Position numbers and translations under genes: made by a program. The notes beneath the pieces were generated by a model. That model made no database searches. It had not been told where the DNA came from and saw nothing but the letters and a program-made list of their open reading frames with translations. From positions 1-64,000 of the forward strand of contig JBNKDG010000007.1 in assembly GCA_050288165.1 (NCBI GenBank): a DNA stretch of 64,000 bases. The letters run 5' to 3'. Every line of letters begins with the position of its first letter. Within the stretch, counting starts at the first letter, position 1. Positions 42,013 to 49,975 of this stretch are shown here, piece by piece. Source of the DNA: JAPHTQ01 sp050288165. Its GTDB lineage: Bacteria > Pseudomonadota > Gammaproteobacteria > Thiohalomonadales > Thiohalomonadaceae.

Positions 42013-42233
42013 TCTGTTCTTGTGAGGGTGATTTTATGCCCGTTTGACGTACCAAAGTAAAGCATGGCGCGAAACACCGCCAAACTTGCGCCTTCAGGCC
42101 ATCTGGTTTAATCTTCCGCACCTTCGTGGGCGCCGGAAATAACACCTTTGGCTAGTCCCTGATATCGAAGTGGGGCAGAGCATGCTCCGTCGATGAAACA
42201 GGGTGTTTCATCTGGGCAGTAGCCCAAATTTTT

Positions 42234-42323
42234 GGAGAGTTGTCCGAGTGGTTGAAGGAGCACGCCTGGAAAGTGTGTATACGCTAACCCGTATCGAGGG
42301 TTCGAATCCCTCACTCTCCGCCA
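42234..42323 (+). tRNA. tRNA-Ser (anticodon GGA)
   Basis: A 90-nt class II tRNA. The acceptor stem GGAGAGT pairs with the 3' segment ACTCTCC. The anticodon loop CTGGAAA in CACGC-CTGGAAA-GTGTG gives GGA. A long variable arm and the T arm GAGGGTTCGAATCCCTC follow, with encoded GCCA. Just upstream lie two inverted repeats: GATGAAACA-GGG-TGTTTCATC (42192-42212) and TGGGC-AGTA-GCCCA. Confidence 0.97.
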
Positions 42324-42326
42324 AAT

Positions 42327-42366
42327 AAAACAAAAGGGGTCCCATAAATGGGACCCCTTTTGTTTT
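42327..42366 (+). terminator. Strong terminator after tRNA-Ser
   Basis: AAAACAAAAGGGGTCCCA and TGGGACCCCTTTTGTTTT form a near-perfect stem of about 18 bp around TAAA. The A and T tracts make it bidirectional. It begins 4 bp after the tRNA. Confidence 0.93.
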
Positions 42367-42390
42367 ATCAGGAGATGTGAGTCTCGGTGA

Positions 42391-42479
42391 GAACCCTTGG
42401 TTCGACCGAATCGGCAGGATAGCCGATTCGGAACAACGCAAAGCGTTGGCCCCGAAGGGGCGAGGCACAGGGATGTGCC
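42391..42479 (+). repeat. Array of five consecutive stem-loops
   Basis: Five perfect hairpins almost without gaps: GAACC-CTT-GGTTC (42391-42403); CCGAATCGGC-AGGATA-GCCGATTCGG (42406-42431); CAACGC-AAA-GCGTTG (42434-42448); GCCCC-GAA-GGGGC (42449-42461); GGCACA-GGGA-TGTGCC (42464-42479). GGGAT in the last loop can instead pair with ATCCC at 42485-42489. The array lies between the two copies of the tRNA-Ser 3' end. A structured RNA or a mobile repeat is likely; no coding frame with a ribosome site was found. Confidence 0.75.
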
Positions 42480-42547
42480 GAGTAATCCCTCAGTGGCGTA
42501 GTACCAGTAGGCGATGGTTTTGTGGGCGAGTAGTTGCGGCGATGGCA

Positions 42548-42564
42548 TCACTCTCCGCCAAATA
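42548..42564 (+). repeat. Direct copy of the tRNA-Ser 3' end
   Basis: TCACTCTCCGCCAAATA repeats exactly the 17 bases at 42311-42327, which are the tRNA-Ser 3' end plus four downstream bases. The copies are 237 bp apart, as attachment-site duplications are, though no integrase is present. A terminator of its own follows this second copy. Confidence 0.85.
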
Positions 42565-42566
42565 TG

Positions 42567-42594
42567 AAAAAGCCCGCCTTACGCGGGCTTTTTT
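42567..42594 (+). terminator. Second terminator downstream of tRNA-Ser
   Basis: AAAAAGCCCGC-CTTAC-GCGGGCTTTTTT, a canonical bidirectional terminator. It may be the tRNA gene's original terminator, displaced by the 237-bp segment. Confidence 0.93.
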
Positions 42595-42795
42595 GTCCCA
42601 TACTTCTTCATATATGTTAAGCGCGACAACTCATGCCATGCTTTTCTATAACCTTGTAAAAAGTATGGTAAATCGCATATACACATAAACAGTGTAATAT
42701 TTGTTACGCAGGAACCAGAAGGCTTGAGACCGCTGCGGCGGTATCGCTCTACACAGCGCGATGCTAGAGCGCAGATATCTGGGGTAATTTGTTAC

Positions 42796-43806
42796 ATGCG
42801 GCAAGTTCTTAGTTATCCAACAATCGGCATCCTGCTTGTCAGTCTGGCAGGTCTCGTTGCGTCAGGTACACATGCCTTTGCGACCGAGATGGGTGAGAAC
42901 CCGGTCTTTAAATGGCATGAGCCGATCCGTCCCTTGCCTCCTCCTGCCACGACCTCGCTGGATGAAGCGCAGCTTGGTGACTTGCTGTTTCATGATAAGC
43001 GTCTGTCAGCGGATAACACGATTAGCTGTTCTTCCTGTCACAGCCTTACCCGTGAAGGTATCGACCATTTACCCAGTGCCATAGGTATTGGTGGTATCAG
43101 GGGGCCAATCAAGACCCCGACGGTCTATAACAGCAGCTTCAATTTTGTCCAATTCTGGGACGGAAGAGCTGCATCGCTGGAAGTTCAGGCTGCCGGTCCG
43201 GTGCACAATCCCATCGAGATGGCATCAGATTGGGATCAGGTGATTGGGAAATTGGAGCTGGACGAGGAGCTTCAACGTCGCTTCTTGGAAGTTTATGCTG
43301 ACGGCATCACGCCAAAAAATATTGTTTCTGCCATTGCCGCGTTTGAGCGCACGTTGGTGACCAGTAACTCACGGTTTGATCGCTGGTTGCTTGGCGATGA
43401 CGCAGCGATCACCAAAGAGGAGTTACACGGTTATCAACTATTTAAGTCCTACGGTTGCATCGCCTGTCACCAGGGGGCCAACGTGGGCGGGAATCTGTAT
43501 GGCAAGATGGGTGCAATGGGTGACTATTTTGCCGATAGTAAAAGGAAACTGACGGCTGCGGACATGGGCCGTTTTAATGTGACGGGTCGTGAGCAGGACA
43601 GGCATATGTTCAAGGTGCCGAGCCTGCGTCTGGCGGCCAGATACAGCTATTTCTTTCATGATGCCAGTGCCAAGCGTCTTGATGACGCGATTCGCGTTAT
43701 GGGACGCTACCAACTTGGTCGGGATATTCCGGAAAAGGATATCAAGTCTATAGCTGCATTTCTTAATACCCTGGTAGGCGAACACCCGAGGATGAAACGT
43801 GAATAG
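42796..43806 (+). CDS. Di-haem cytochrome c peroxidase family protein
   Basis: A 336-residue exported protein of the CcpA/MauG superfamily. After a signal peptide (MRQVLSYPTIGILLVSLAG, cleaved near AFA) come two haem c motifs: CSSCH at residues 78-82 and CIACH at 221-225. Family segments are GDLLFHDKRLSADNTISCS, KTPTVYNSSFNFVQFWDGRA, GPVHNPIEM and FKVPSLRLAARYSYFFHDAS. It would act in the periplasm, reducing peroxide or modifying a partner. ATG 42796 opens a clear signal peptide; an upstream in-frame extension is less likely. It overlaps the GGDEF/EAL gene by 8 bp. Confidence 0.92.
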   Translation: MRQVLSYPTIGILLVSLAGLVASGTHAFATEMGENPVFKWHEPIRPLPPPATTSLDEAQLGDLLFHDKRLSADNTISCSSCHSLTREGIDHLPSAIGIGGIRGPIKTPTVYNSSFNFVQFWDGRAASLEVQAAGPVHNPIEMASDWDQVIGKLELDEELQRRFLEVYADGITPKNIVSAIAAFERTLVTSNSRFDRWLLGDDAAITKEELHGYQLFKSYGCIACHQGANVGGNLYGKMGAMGDYFADSKRKLTAADMGRFNVTGREQDRHMFKVPSLRLAARYSYFFHDASAKRLDDAIRVMGRYQLGRDIPEKDIKSIAAFLNTLVGEHPRMKRE

Positions 43807-46800
43807 CCGCTTTGGCGTATTACGCATGGCCTGGCTACTTCTCGCGACGGGGATCGTCGTCGGGTTGTTTCTGTTTACCCGCTCTGTCGATCTCGAATTG
43901 CATAATCAACGGATGACCCAGTTGCTGCAGCTGAAAGAGCTGGACGCATCACTCGATCGGGATGTGTTCCGGGTTAATGCCTTCATGTTGTTGCAATACG
44001 ATCCATTGGTCGAGACCACGCGAAAGATTAACGCTCTTACCGCGCTACTCAAGGAAGAGGAGAATAAATTCTACGGTCACACCGGTGGGCTGGTTGATAA
44101 AGGTATTGATGCCTATCTTTCCGCCATGAGCAATAAACTTGAAGTGATGGAACGAATCAAGTTTGAGGCAGCGCTGGTACGCAACACACTTAATTACCTG
44201 CCGACGCTTGCCCGTGAAATTCACGCACTGGATACCGAGACACAGCATAGCGAGCTGAACAGAATCGCCAATATGGTGATTGAGTTATCGAACGATTTAT
44301 TGATTTACAGCACCTTCACCACAGAATCGCAGAACAATAAAATTCGCGCCGGGTTGACGCGGCTGGAAAAACAGAAATTACCGGGAAAGCAGCGCAAGCT
44401 GTTGTCCAATTTTCAGTTCCATACTTTGTCAGGTCTTAACGGGATGCAGAAACTGGCAGAGTTGCAGGATGAATACCTTCGTATCCCTAGCCAGTCAATC
44501 TTCGATGAACTGCATGCTGCATATAGTCGTTATTACGATGTTGCGAGCAAGCGTTCTGAAATGTTCAGTCTGGTACTGCTTGGGCTCACTATTCTGCTGT
44601 TCGGCGCTTTTTACTGGATGATGAACAAGCTGGATGTTTTGCGCGAGCGTGCGGAAGCGGCATGGGATCGCTTGCATGATGCCGTGGAAAGCCTGTCGGA
44701 GGCATTTGCCCTGTTCGACAGAGATGGCAGGTTGGTGCTGAATAATCGCAAATGGCTGGAGTTTTATCCCTGGCAGGTTGCCATTTTGAATACTGGTGTG
44801 CGGCATAACGATCTGCAGGTGACTAATACAACGAAATTGGTGAAGCGCACACGCCTATCCGATTCAGACAGCGATGATGTCGCTCAAAACTACTACGAAC
44901 AACTAAGTAATGGCCGGTGGTATCTGGCCAGTGATAGCCAGACAGGTGACGGCGGTACGGCGTGTGTGCGTGTCAATATTACACAGGTAAAACATGCCGA
45001 GGCCGAACTGCGCAAATTGAGTCTTGCTCTGGAGCAGAGTCCTGCTGCCATCATGATTACCGATCTCAACGGTGATATCGAATACGTCAATCCAAAGTTT
45101 GAGGAAAATTCAGGTTACAGCGCCGCTGAAGTGCTGGGGAAAAATCCGCGTTTCCTCAAGTCTGGCGACAAATCGCGTGAAGAATATAGCGACTTGTGGC
45201 AAACCATCCTCGCAGGAAAAGAGTGGCGCGGTCAGTTTCAGAACAAGCGCAAGGACGGTTCTCTTTACTGGGAATCGGCAACAATCTCTCCGTTGCGAGG
45301 AGAAGATGGTAGCGTCAGTCACTTTATTGCCGTTAAGGAGGATGTGACCGCGCGTAAACGGGCAGAAGATCAGCTTCGCCTGAATGCGACCGTGTTTGAT
45401 ACCACCACGGAAGGCATCATTGTTACTGATGAGAACAATCGCATTGTGACAGTTAACCCCGCCTTCTGCCGCATTACGGGCTATGAGCCGCAAGAGGTGA
45501 TAGGCCAGGAACCAAGTATGCTTGCCTCTGGCAAGCATGATGCGATGTTCTACGAGGAACTCTGGGAACAGCTGAAGAAGCGTGGATTCTGGTCCGGTGA
45601 AATATGGAATCGGCGCAAGGATGGCAGTGTCTTTCCCGAATGGTTATCGATCACGGTGATTCGTGACGAGCAGGGTAATATCAAGGAGCACGTGGCCGTA
45701 TTCTCGGATATTACGCAGCGTAAAGAGGACGAGGAGCAGATCCGCTATCAGGCGGAATATGACGCGTTGACACATCTGCCCAACCGCACCTTGTTGTTCG
45801 ATCGGCTGAAACAGGCAATTGCCTTTGCCAAGCGTGAGTCAAGCAAACTGGCGCTGCTGTTCCTGGATCTGGATCTGTTCAAGACAGTTAACGACAGTCT
45901 TGGCCACGTGGTTGGCGATGAGTTATTGCAGGAAGTCGCTGTACGGCTAGAGGCGGCAGTGCGTGAATCCGACACGGTGGCACGCTTTGGCGGTGATGAA
46001 TTTGTCATTCTGTTGCAGGATGTGACCGATGTTGAAGTCGTAGCTAATGTGGCGGGCAAGATCATCAGTGATATTTGCCGTCCATTCCATATCGGCAATC
46101 GTGATGTTTATATCGGTGCCAGTGTAGGGATCACGCTCTATCCTGATGACTCTGTCGATGCCAATACCATGCTGCAACACGCTGATTTGGCGATGTACCG
46201 TGCCAAGGATGCTGGACGCAATAACTACCAGTTCTTTGACGTATCGATGCAGGAACAGGTGCGTAACAACATGGAGCTTGAGCAGGATCTGCGCCAGGCG
46301 CTCGAACAGGAGAGTTTGGAACTCTATTATCAGCCGGTCATCAGTGTCGAAACCGGTGAGGTGACCAGTGCGGAAGCGCTGTTGCGCTGGAATCATCCGG
46401 TACATGGTTATGTTCCTCCCGCGACGTTTATCTCACTGGCCGAAGAGAGTGGTCTGATCGGGAGCCTGGGGCTCTGGGTGCTACGCAATGCCTGCGCACA
46501 GTTTGCGTTGTGGCAGCAGGAAGGACTGTTGGATAACATTTCGGTGAATGTTTCCAGTCGCCAACGTGGGCTAGGCCTGACGGCAGAGGTGTTGAAGGCG
46601 ATACTGGACGAAAATGGACTGACCGGTCCCTGTCTCACGCTGGAACTGACCGAGAGCCTGTTCCTGGATCAAAACGATGAGGTCAATAGCTGGTTGGCGA
46701 GCATGAAGACACTGGGTCTGCGGCTCTCGATCGACGATTTCGGTACCGGCTACTCTTCACTTTCTTATCTGCGGCGTTTTCCGATCGATATCATCAAAAT

Positions 46801-47074
46801 CGATCGTACCTTCATTGATGATATTCCGGGTGGACCCGGCGGTGACTCACTGGTCGATGCGATTCTGGCAATGGCAACCAGTCTGGGTCTGGTGACAGTC
46901 GCCGAAGGGGTGACCAGCAAGGCGCAGATTCGCTTCCTGGAGCAGCGAGGCTGTGACTATTTCCAGGGCTACTATTTCTCGCAACCGATTCCCGGAGAGC
47001 AATTCACCGAATGGCTGCGAGATTTCCGCTTTGAACCGGATATTCCCGAGGTACAGACTCTGCCGCATGCCTGA
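43799..47074 (+). CDS. DAHL/PAS/GGDEF/EAL cyclic di-GMP signalling protein
   Basis: A 1091-residue inner-membrane sensor. A first membrane helix (about residues 10-28) and a second (about 255-277) enclose a helical periplasmic domain resembling DAHL sensors. Three PAS-like domains follow in the cytoplasm (about 295-400, 403-525, 530-650). GGDEF is intact at 731-735 with the inhibitory RxxD site (RESD) five residues before it. EAL is intact at 859-861 (EALLRW), with the DDFGTGYSSLSYL loop. Both synthesis and breakdown of c-di-GMP are thus possible. The GTG start lies inside the peroxidase gene, so the two are translationally linked. Confidence 0.92.
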   Translation: MNSRFGVLRMAWLLLATGIVVGLFLFTRSVDLELHNQRMTQLLQLKELDASLDRDVFRVNAFMLLQYDPLVETTRKINALTALLKEEENKFYGHTGGLVDKGIDAYLSAMSNKLEVMERIKFEAALVRNTLNYLPTLAREIHALDTETQHSELNRIANMVIELSNDLLIYSTFTTESQNNKIRAGLTRLEKQKLPGKQRKLLSNFQFHTLSGLNGMQKLAELQDEYLRIPSQSIFDELHAAYSRYYDVASKRSEMFSLVLLGLTILLFGAFYWMMNKLDVLRERAEAAWDRLHDAVESLSEAFALFDRDGRLVLNNRKWLEFYPWQVAILNTGVRHNDLQVTNTTKLVKRTRLSDSDSDDVAQNYYEQLSNGRWYLASDSQTGDGGTACVRVNITQVKHAEAELRKLSLALEQSPAAIMITDLNGDIEYVNPKFEENSGYSAAEVLGKNPRFLKSGDKSREEYSDLWQTILAGKEWRGQFQNKRKDGSLYWESATISPLRGEDGSVSHFIAVKEDVTARKRAEDQLRLNATVFDTTTEGIIVTDENNRIVTVNPAFCRITGYEPQEVIGQEPSMLASGKHDAMFYEELWEQLKKRGFWSGEIWNRRKDGSVFPEWLSITVIRDEQGNIKEHVAVFSDITQRKEDEEQIRYQAEYDALTHLPNRTLLFDRLKQAIAFAKRESSKLALLFLDLDLFKTVNDSLGHVVGDELLQEVAVRLEAAVRESDTVARFGGDEFVILLQDVTDVEVVANVAGKIISDICRPFHIGNRDVYIGASVGITLYPDDSVDANTMLQHADLAMYRAKDAGRNNYQFFDVSMQEQVRNNMELEQDLRQALEQESLELYYQPVISVETGEVTSAEALLRWNHPVHGYVPPATFISLAEESGLIGSLGLWVLRNACAQFALWQQEGLLDNISVNVSSRQRGLGLTAEVLKAILDENGLTGPCLTLELTESLFLDQNDEVNSWLASMKTLGLRLSIDDFGTGYSSLSYLRRFPIDIIKIDRTFIDDIPGGPGGDSLVDAILAMATSLGLVTVAEGVTSKAQIRFLEQRGCDYFQGYYFSQPIPGEQFTEWLRDFRFEPDIPEVQTLPHA

Positions 47075-47159
47075 GCGTGGCGATCAGGCAAACGTGTTTT
47101 GTCTCATCCCGTTCCCCTCTGCTATGATGCGCATCCCCGCTGACTCGCGGGGCCGTTCA

Positions 47160-47276
47160 ATGGCGGGCCGCATCGGTCCCCTCGCGACGATATACCGTGA
47201 ACCCGGTCAGGCCCGGAAGGGAGCAGCCGCAGCGGTGGACTCGGGCGCCGGGGTGTGGCTGGTGCGGACCGCCACC
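47160..47276 (+). ncRNA. ffs: Signal recognition particle RNA, small bacterial type
   Basis: The conserved apical domain GGTCAGGCCCGGAAGGGAGC with the GGAA tetraloop and following AGCAGCC lies at about 47205-47227. The ends pair as TGGCGG-G-CCGCA with TGCGG-A-CCGCCA (47161 and 47274). Length of about 115 nt matches 4.5S RNA. A TATGAT box at 47123-47128 is a likely -10 element. Its position just before dnaX is seen in many gammaproteobacteria. Ends are approximate. Confidence 0.93.
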
Positions 47277-47362
47277 TTTATCCTCTCCATCTGATTCCCT
47301 CGCTGCGTTATACTGACCCCTTTGCCCCTCGGCACCCCGAAACCGACATCCGGAGCGACCGC

Positions 47363-49012
47363 ATGAGTTATCAGGTTCTGGCGCGTAAATGGCGTCCGCG
47401 CACCTTCCCGCAGATGGTGGGACAGGAGCATGTGCTGCGTGCGCTGATCAATGCGCTGGACAACGACCGCCTGCACCACGCCTTCCTCTTTACCGGTACC
47501 CGCGGGGTAGGTAAGACCTCGGTAGCGCGGCTGCTGGCCAAATCGATTAACTGCGAAGAAGGGATGAGTTCTCATCCTTGTGGTGTCTGTAGCGCCTGCC
47601 GCGAGATCGACGAGGGTCGTTTCGTCGACCTGATCGAGGTGGATGCCGCCTCGCGCACCAAGGTGGAGGACACCCGCGACCTGCTGGACAACGTGCAGTA
47701 CGCCCCCAGCCGCGGCCGCTACAAAGTCTACCTCATCGACGAGGTGCACATGCTCTCCGGCCACAGCTTCAACGCCCTGTTGAAGACCCTGGAAGAGCCG
47801 CCGCCGCACGTTAAATTCCTGCTCGCCACCACCGACCCGCAAAAGCTGCCGGTGACGATCCTCTCCCGCTGTCTGCAATTCAATCTCAAGCGCCTGCCGC
47901 TGGAGCAGATCCGAGACCATCTGGCCCATATCCTGAAGGAGGAGGGGATTGAGGCGGAGACCGCAGCGCTGACCGAATTATCCCGTGCCGCTGACGGTTC
48001 GATGCGCGACGCCCTCAGCCTGCTGGATCAGGCCATTGCCTACGGTGGCGGTAAGGTGACACAGGCCGAGGTGCGCGAGATGCTGGGCAGCATCGATCGC
48101 GATCGGGTGATCAAGCTGCTGGGCCATCTGGCCAGTGGTGATGGTGAAGGTTTAATGGCCGAAGTGGCGCAACTGGCGGAACAGTCCCCTGACTTTGCCA
48201 GCGTACTGGAAGAGTTGAATTCCCTGCTGCATCGGGTCGCCCTGGCGCAGCGGGTACCCCAGGCGATCGATGAGAGTTTGGGTGACCGTGAGGCGTTACT
48301 GGCATTGGCCGGGCAACTGAGTCCGGAACAGGTTCAGCTCTGGTATCAGATCGGAATCATCGGCCGACGTGATCTGCCGCTGGCCCCGGAGCCGCGCAGC
48401 GGTTTCGAAATGGTGTTATTGCGCATGCTGGCATTCCAGCCTGCTGGTGGCGACGCCGTGCCGACGCCCACCCCGCAGCGCAAGGCGGCAGCGGCCACTA
48501 CGCAACCTGCAAAGCAGGCGGCGCCAGTTACCAAAGCCGCACCGGTTAATGAAGTGGAACCCGCTCCTGCTATGGAACAAACCGCGCCTGTGCCGCAGCA
48601 AGCTGCGCCTGTTCAGGGTGCGGTGATCACCGATGCCGCGGCCTGGGCTTCGCTGGTGGCGAAACTGCCGTTGACCGCCATGACCCGACAACTGGCTGAG
48701 CATAGTGCCCTGGTGAGTCATGACAGTAATGGACTGGAATTGGCCCTGGCACCCGGTTTCGATAACCTGCTGAACCCGAAGTGGCAACAGGGATTGCAGC
48801 AGGCGCTGGATATGCATTTCGGCAAGTCGGTGAAGCTGACGATTAAATCGACTGAAACTGCCGCAGCGACACCACAACAGCTACGTGAAGAGAAGCAGTC
48901 TGCGCGGCAGCAGGAAGCGGAGCAGTCCATCCATAACGATCCGGAGCTGCAGTCACTGCTGGATCACTTTGGTGGTGAGATCGAAAAGGGCAGTGTTCGA
49001 CCATTGGAATAA
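47363..49012 (+). CDS. dnaX: DNA polymerase III subunits gamma/tau
   Basis: DnaX is the clamp-loader ATPase. ATG 47363 follows CCGGAGCGACC and opens MSYQVLARKWRPRTFPQMVG. Walker A is FTGTRGVGKTSVAR near residues 43-56. The zinc-binding cysteines lie in NCEEG and CGVCSACREID, and the DEVHMLS box and arginine-finger region LSRCLQFNLK follow. The linker after residue ~375 is Ala/Pro rich. The tau C-terminal domain completes 549 residues. I saw no A-AAA-AAG slip site of the E. coli kind, so whether a short gamma form is made is open. Confidence 0.96.
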   Translation: MSYQVLARKWRPRTFPQMVGQEHVLRALINALDNDRLHHAFLFTGTRGVGKTSVARLLAKSINCEEGMSSHPCGVCSACREIDEGRFVDLIEVDAASRTKVEDTRDLLDNVQYAPSRGRYKVYLIDEVHMLSGHSFNALLKTLEEPPPHVKFLLATTDPQKLPVTILSRCLQFNLKRLPLEQIRDHLAHILKEEGIEAETAALTELSRAADGSMRDALSLLDQAIAYGGGKVTQAEVREMLGSIDRDRVIKLLGHLASGDGEGLMAEVAQLAEQSPDFASVLEELNSLLHRVALAQRVPQAIDESLGDREALLALAGQLSPEQVQLWYQIGIIGRRDLPLAPEPRSGFEMVLLRMLAFQPAGGDAVPTPTPQRKAAAATTQPAKQAAPVTKAAPVNEVEPAPAMEQTAPVPQQAAPVQGAVITDAAAWASLVAKLPLTAMTRQLAEHSALVSHDSNGLELALAPGFDNLLNPKWQQGLQQALDMHFGKSVKLTIKSTETAAATPQQLREEKQSARQQEAEQSIHNDPELQSLLDHFGGEIEKGSVRPLE

Positions 49013-49049
49013 TTTTTTGAGCTTAACGAACAAATTGAAGAGGTAAACG

Positions 49050-49373
49050 ATGAAAGGCGGAATCGGTAATCTGATGAAGCAGGCGCAGAAGATGCAGGCG
49101 GATATGCAGCGTGCACAGGAAGAGCTGGCCAACATGGAGATCACTGGTCAATCCGGTGGCGGTATGGTCACCGTAGTGATGACCGGGCGCCATGATCTCA
49201 AACGCGTCAGTATCGATGACAGTCTGATGGGCGATGATAAAGAGATGCTGGAAGATCTGATCGCCGCGGCGGTGAACGATGCGGTACGCCAACTGGAGCA
49301 GGTTTCGCAGGAGCGTATGTCCGGTCTCACTGCTGGGCTCAACCTGCCCGGCGGTATGAAATTTCCTTTCTGA
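49050..49373 (+). CDS. ybaB: YbaB/EbfC family nucleoid-associated protein
   Basis: YbaB/EbfC proteins bind DNA and are conserved between dnaX and recR. The 107-residue product has the family pattern MKGGIGNLMKQAQKMQADMQ, VTVVMTGRHDLKRVSIDDSL and DLIAAAVNDAVRQLEQVSQE. The GAAGAGGT ribosome site and the dnaX-ybaB-recR order confirm it. Confidence 0.96.
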   Translation: MKGGIGNLMKQAQKMQADMQRAQEELANMEITGQSGGGMVTVVMTGRHDLKRVSIDDSLMGDDKEMLEDLIAAAVNDAVRQLEQVSQERMSGLTAGLNLPGGMKFPF

Positions 49374-49376
49374 TAT

Positions 49377-49970
49377 ATGACCACCCCTGTCATCGGGCGC
49401 CTGATCGAAGCGCTGCGCTGTCTGCCCGGTGTCGGGCCGAAGTCGGCGCAGCGTATGGCCTATCATCTGCTCGAGCGCGATCGCGATGGGGCGATGGTGC
49501 TGGCCGGTGCCCTGCAGGAGGCGGTAGAGAAGGTCGGCAACTGCTCTCGCTGTCGCACCTTCAGCGAGGGCGAGCTGTGTCCCATCTGCGCCAGCGCACA
49601 GCGGGAGCAGGGTTTGATCTGTGTGGTCGAGTCACCCTCCGACGTGGAGGCACTGGAGCACTCTACCGGATTCAAGGGGCGTTACTTTGTCCTCATGGGG
49701 CATCTCTCGCCACTGGATGGCATCGGCCCGAACGAGATCGGCCTCGATCTTTTTGCGCAACAGCTTGATGAGGGGGAGGTGACCGAGGTGATCCTCGCCA
49801 CCAATCCGACGGTGGAGGGTGAGGCGACCGCTCACTACATCGGCGAGATGGTGCGTAGCCGTGGTATCCGTGCAACCCGTATCGCCCACGGTGTGCCGCT
49901 GGGTGGCGAACTGGAGTATGTGGATGGTGGCACGCTCTCCCATGCCTTTAACGGGCGCAGGGAGATCTAG
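49377..49970 (+). CDS. recR: Recombination protein RecR
   Basis: RecR works with RecF and RecO to load RecA at gaps. The 197 residues contain the helix-hairpin-helix LRCLPGVGPKSAQRMAYHLL, a four-Cys zinc finger (NCSRCRTFSEGELCPIC, about residues 56-72) and a TOPRIM domain (ICVVESPSDVEALEHS; LATNPTVEGEATAHYI). The start lies 3 bp after the ybaB stop. The gene converges on the HDOD gene with only 5 bp between stops. Confidence 0.97.
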   Translation: MTTPVIGRLIEALRCLPGVGPKSAQRMAYHLLERDRDGAMVLAGALQEAVEKVGNCSRCRTFSEGELCPICASAQREQGLICVVESPSDVEALEHSTGFKGRYFVLMGHLSPLDGIGPNEIGLDLFAQQLDEGEVTEVILATNPTVEGEATAHYIGEMVRSRGIRATRIAHGVPLGGELEYVDGGTLSHAFNGRREI

Positions 49971-49975
49971 TCGGG

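Noticed and set aside
42208..42468. Open frame on the minus strand across tRNA-Ser with ESEGFEPSIRVSVYTLSRRA
   Set aside because: Antisense of tRNA-Ser; the same spurious peptide appears wherever this tRNA is translated on the wrong strand.
43799..47074. Degenerate GGDEF or EAL domain in the large signalling protein
   Set aside because: Both signature motifs are intact (GGDEF 731-735, EALLRW 859-864), so inactivity cannot be claimed.
48460..48700. Programmed frameshift in dnaX producing a gamma subunit
   Set aside because: No A-AAA-AAG slippery run was found in the linker; a short form is not supported from sequence.
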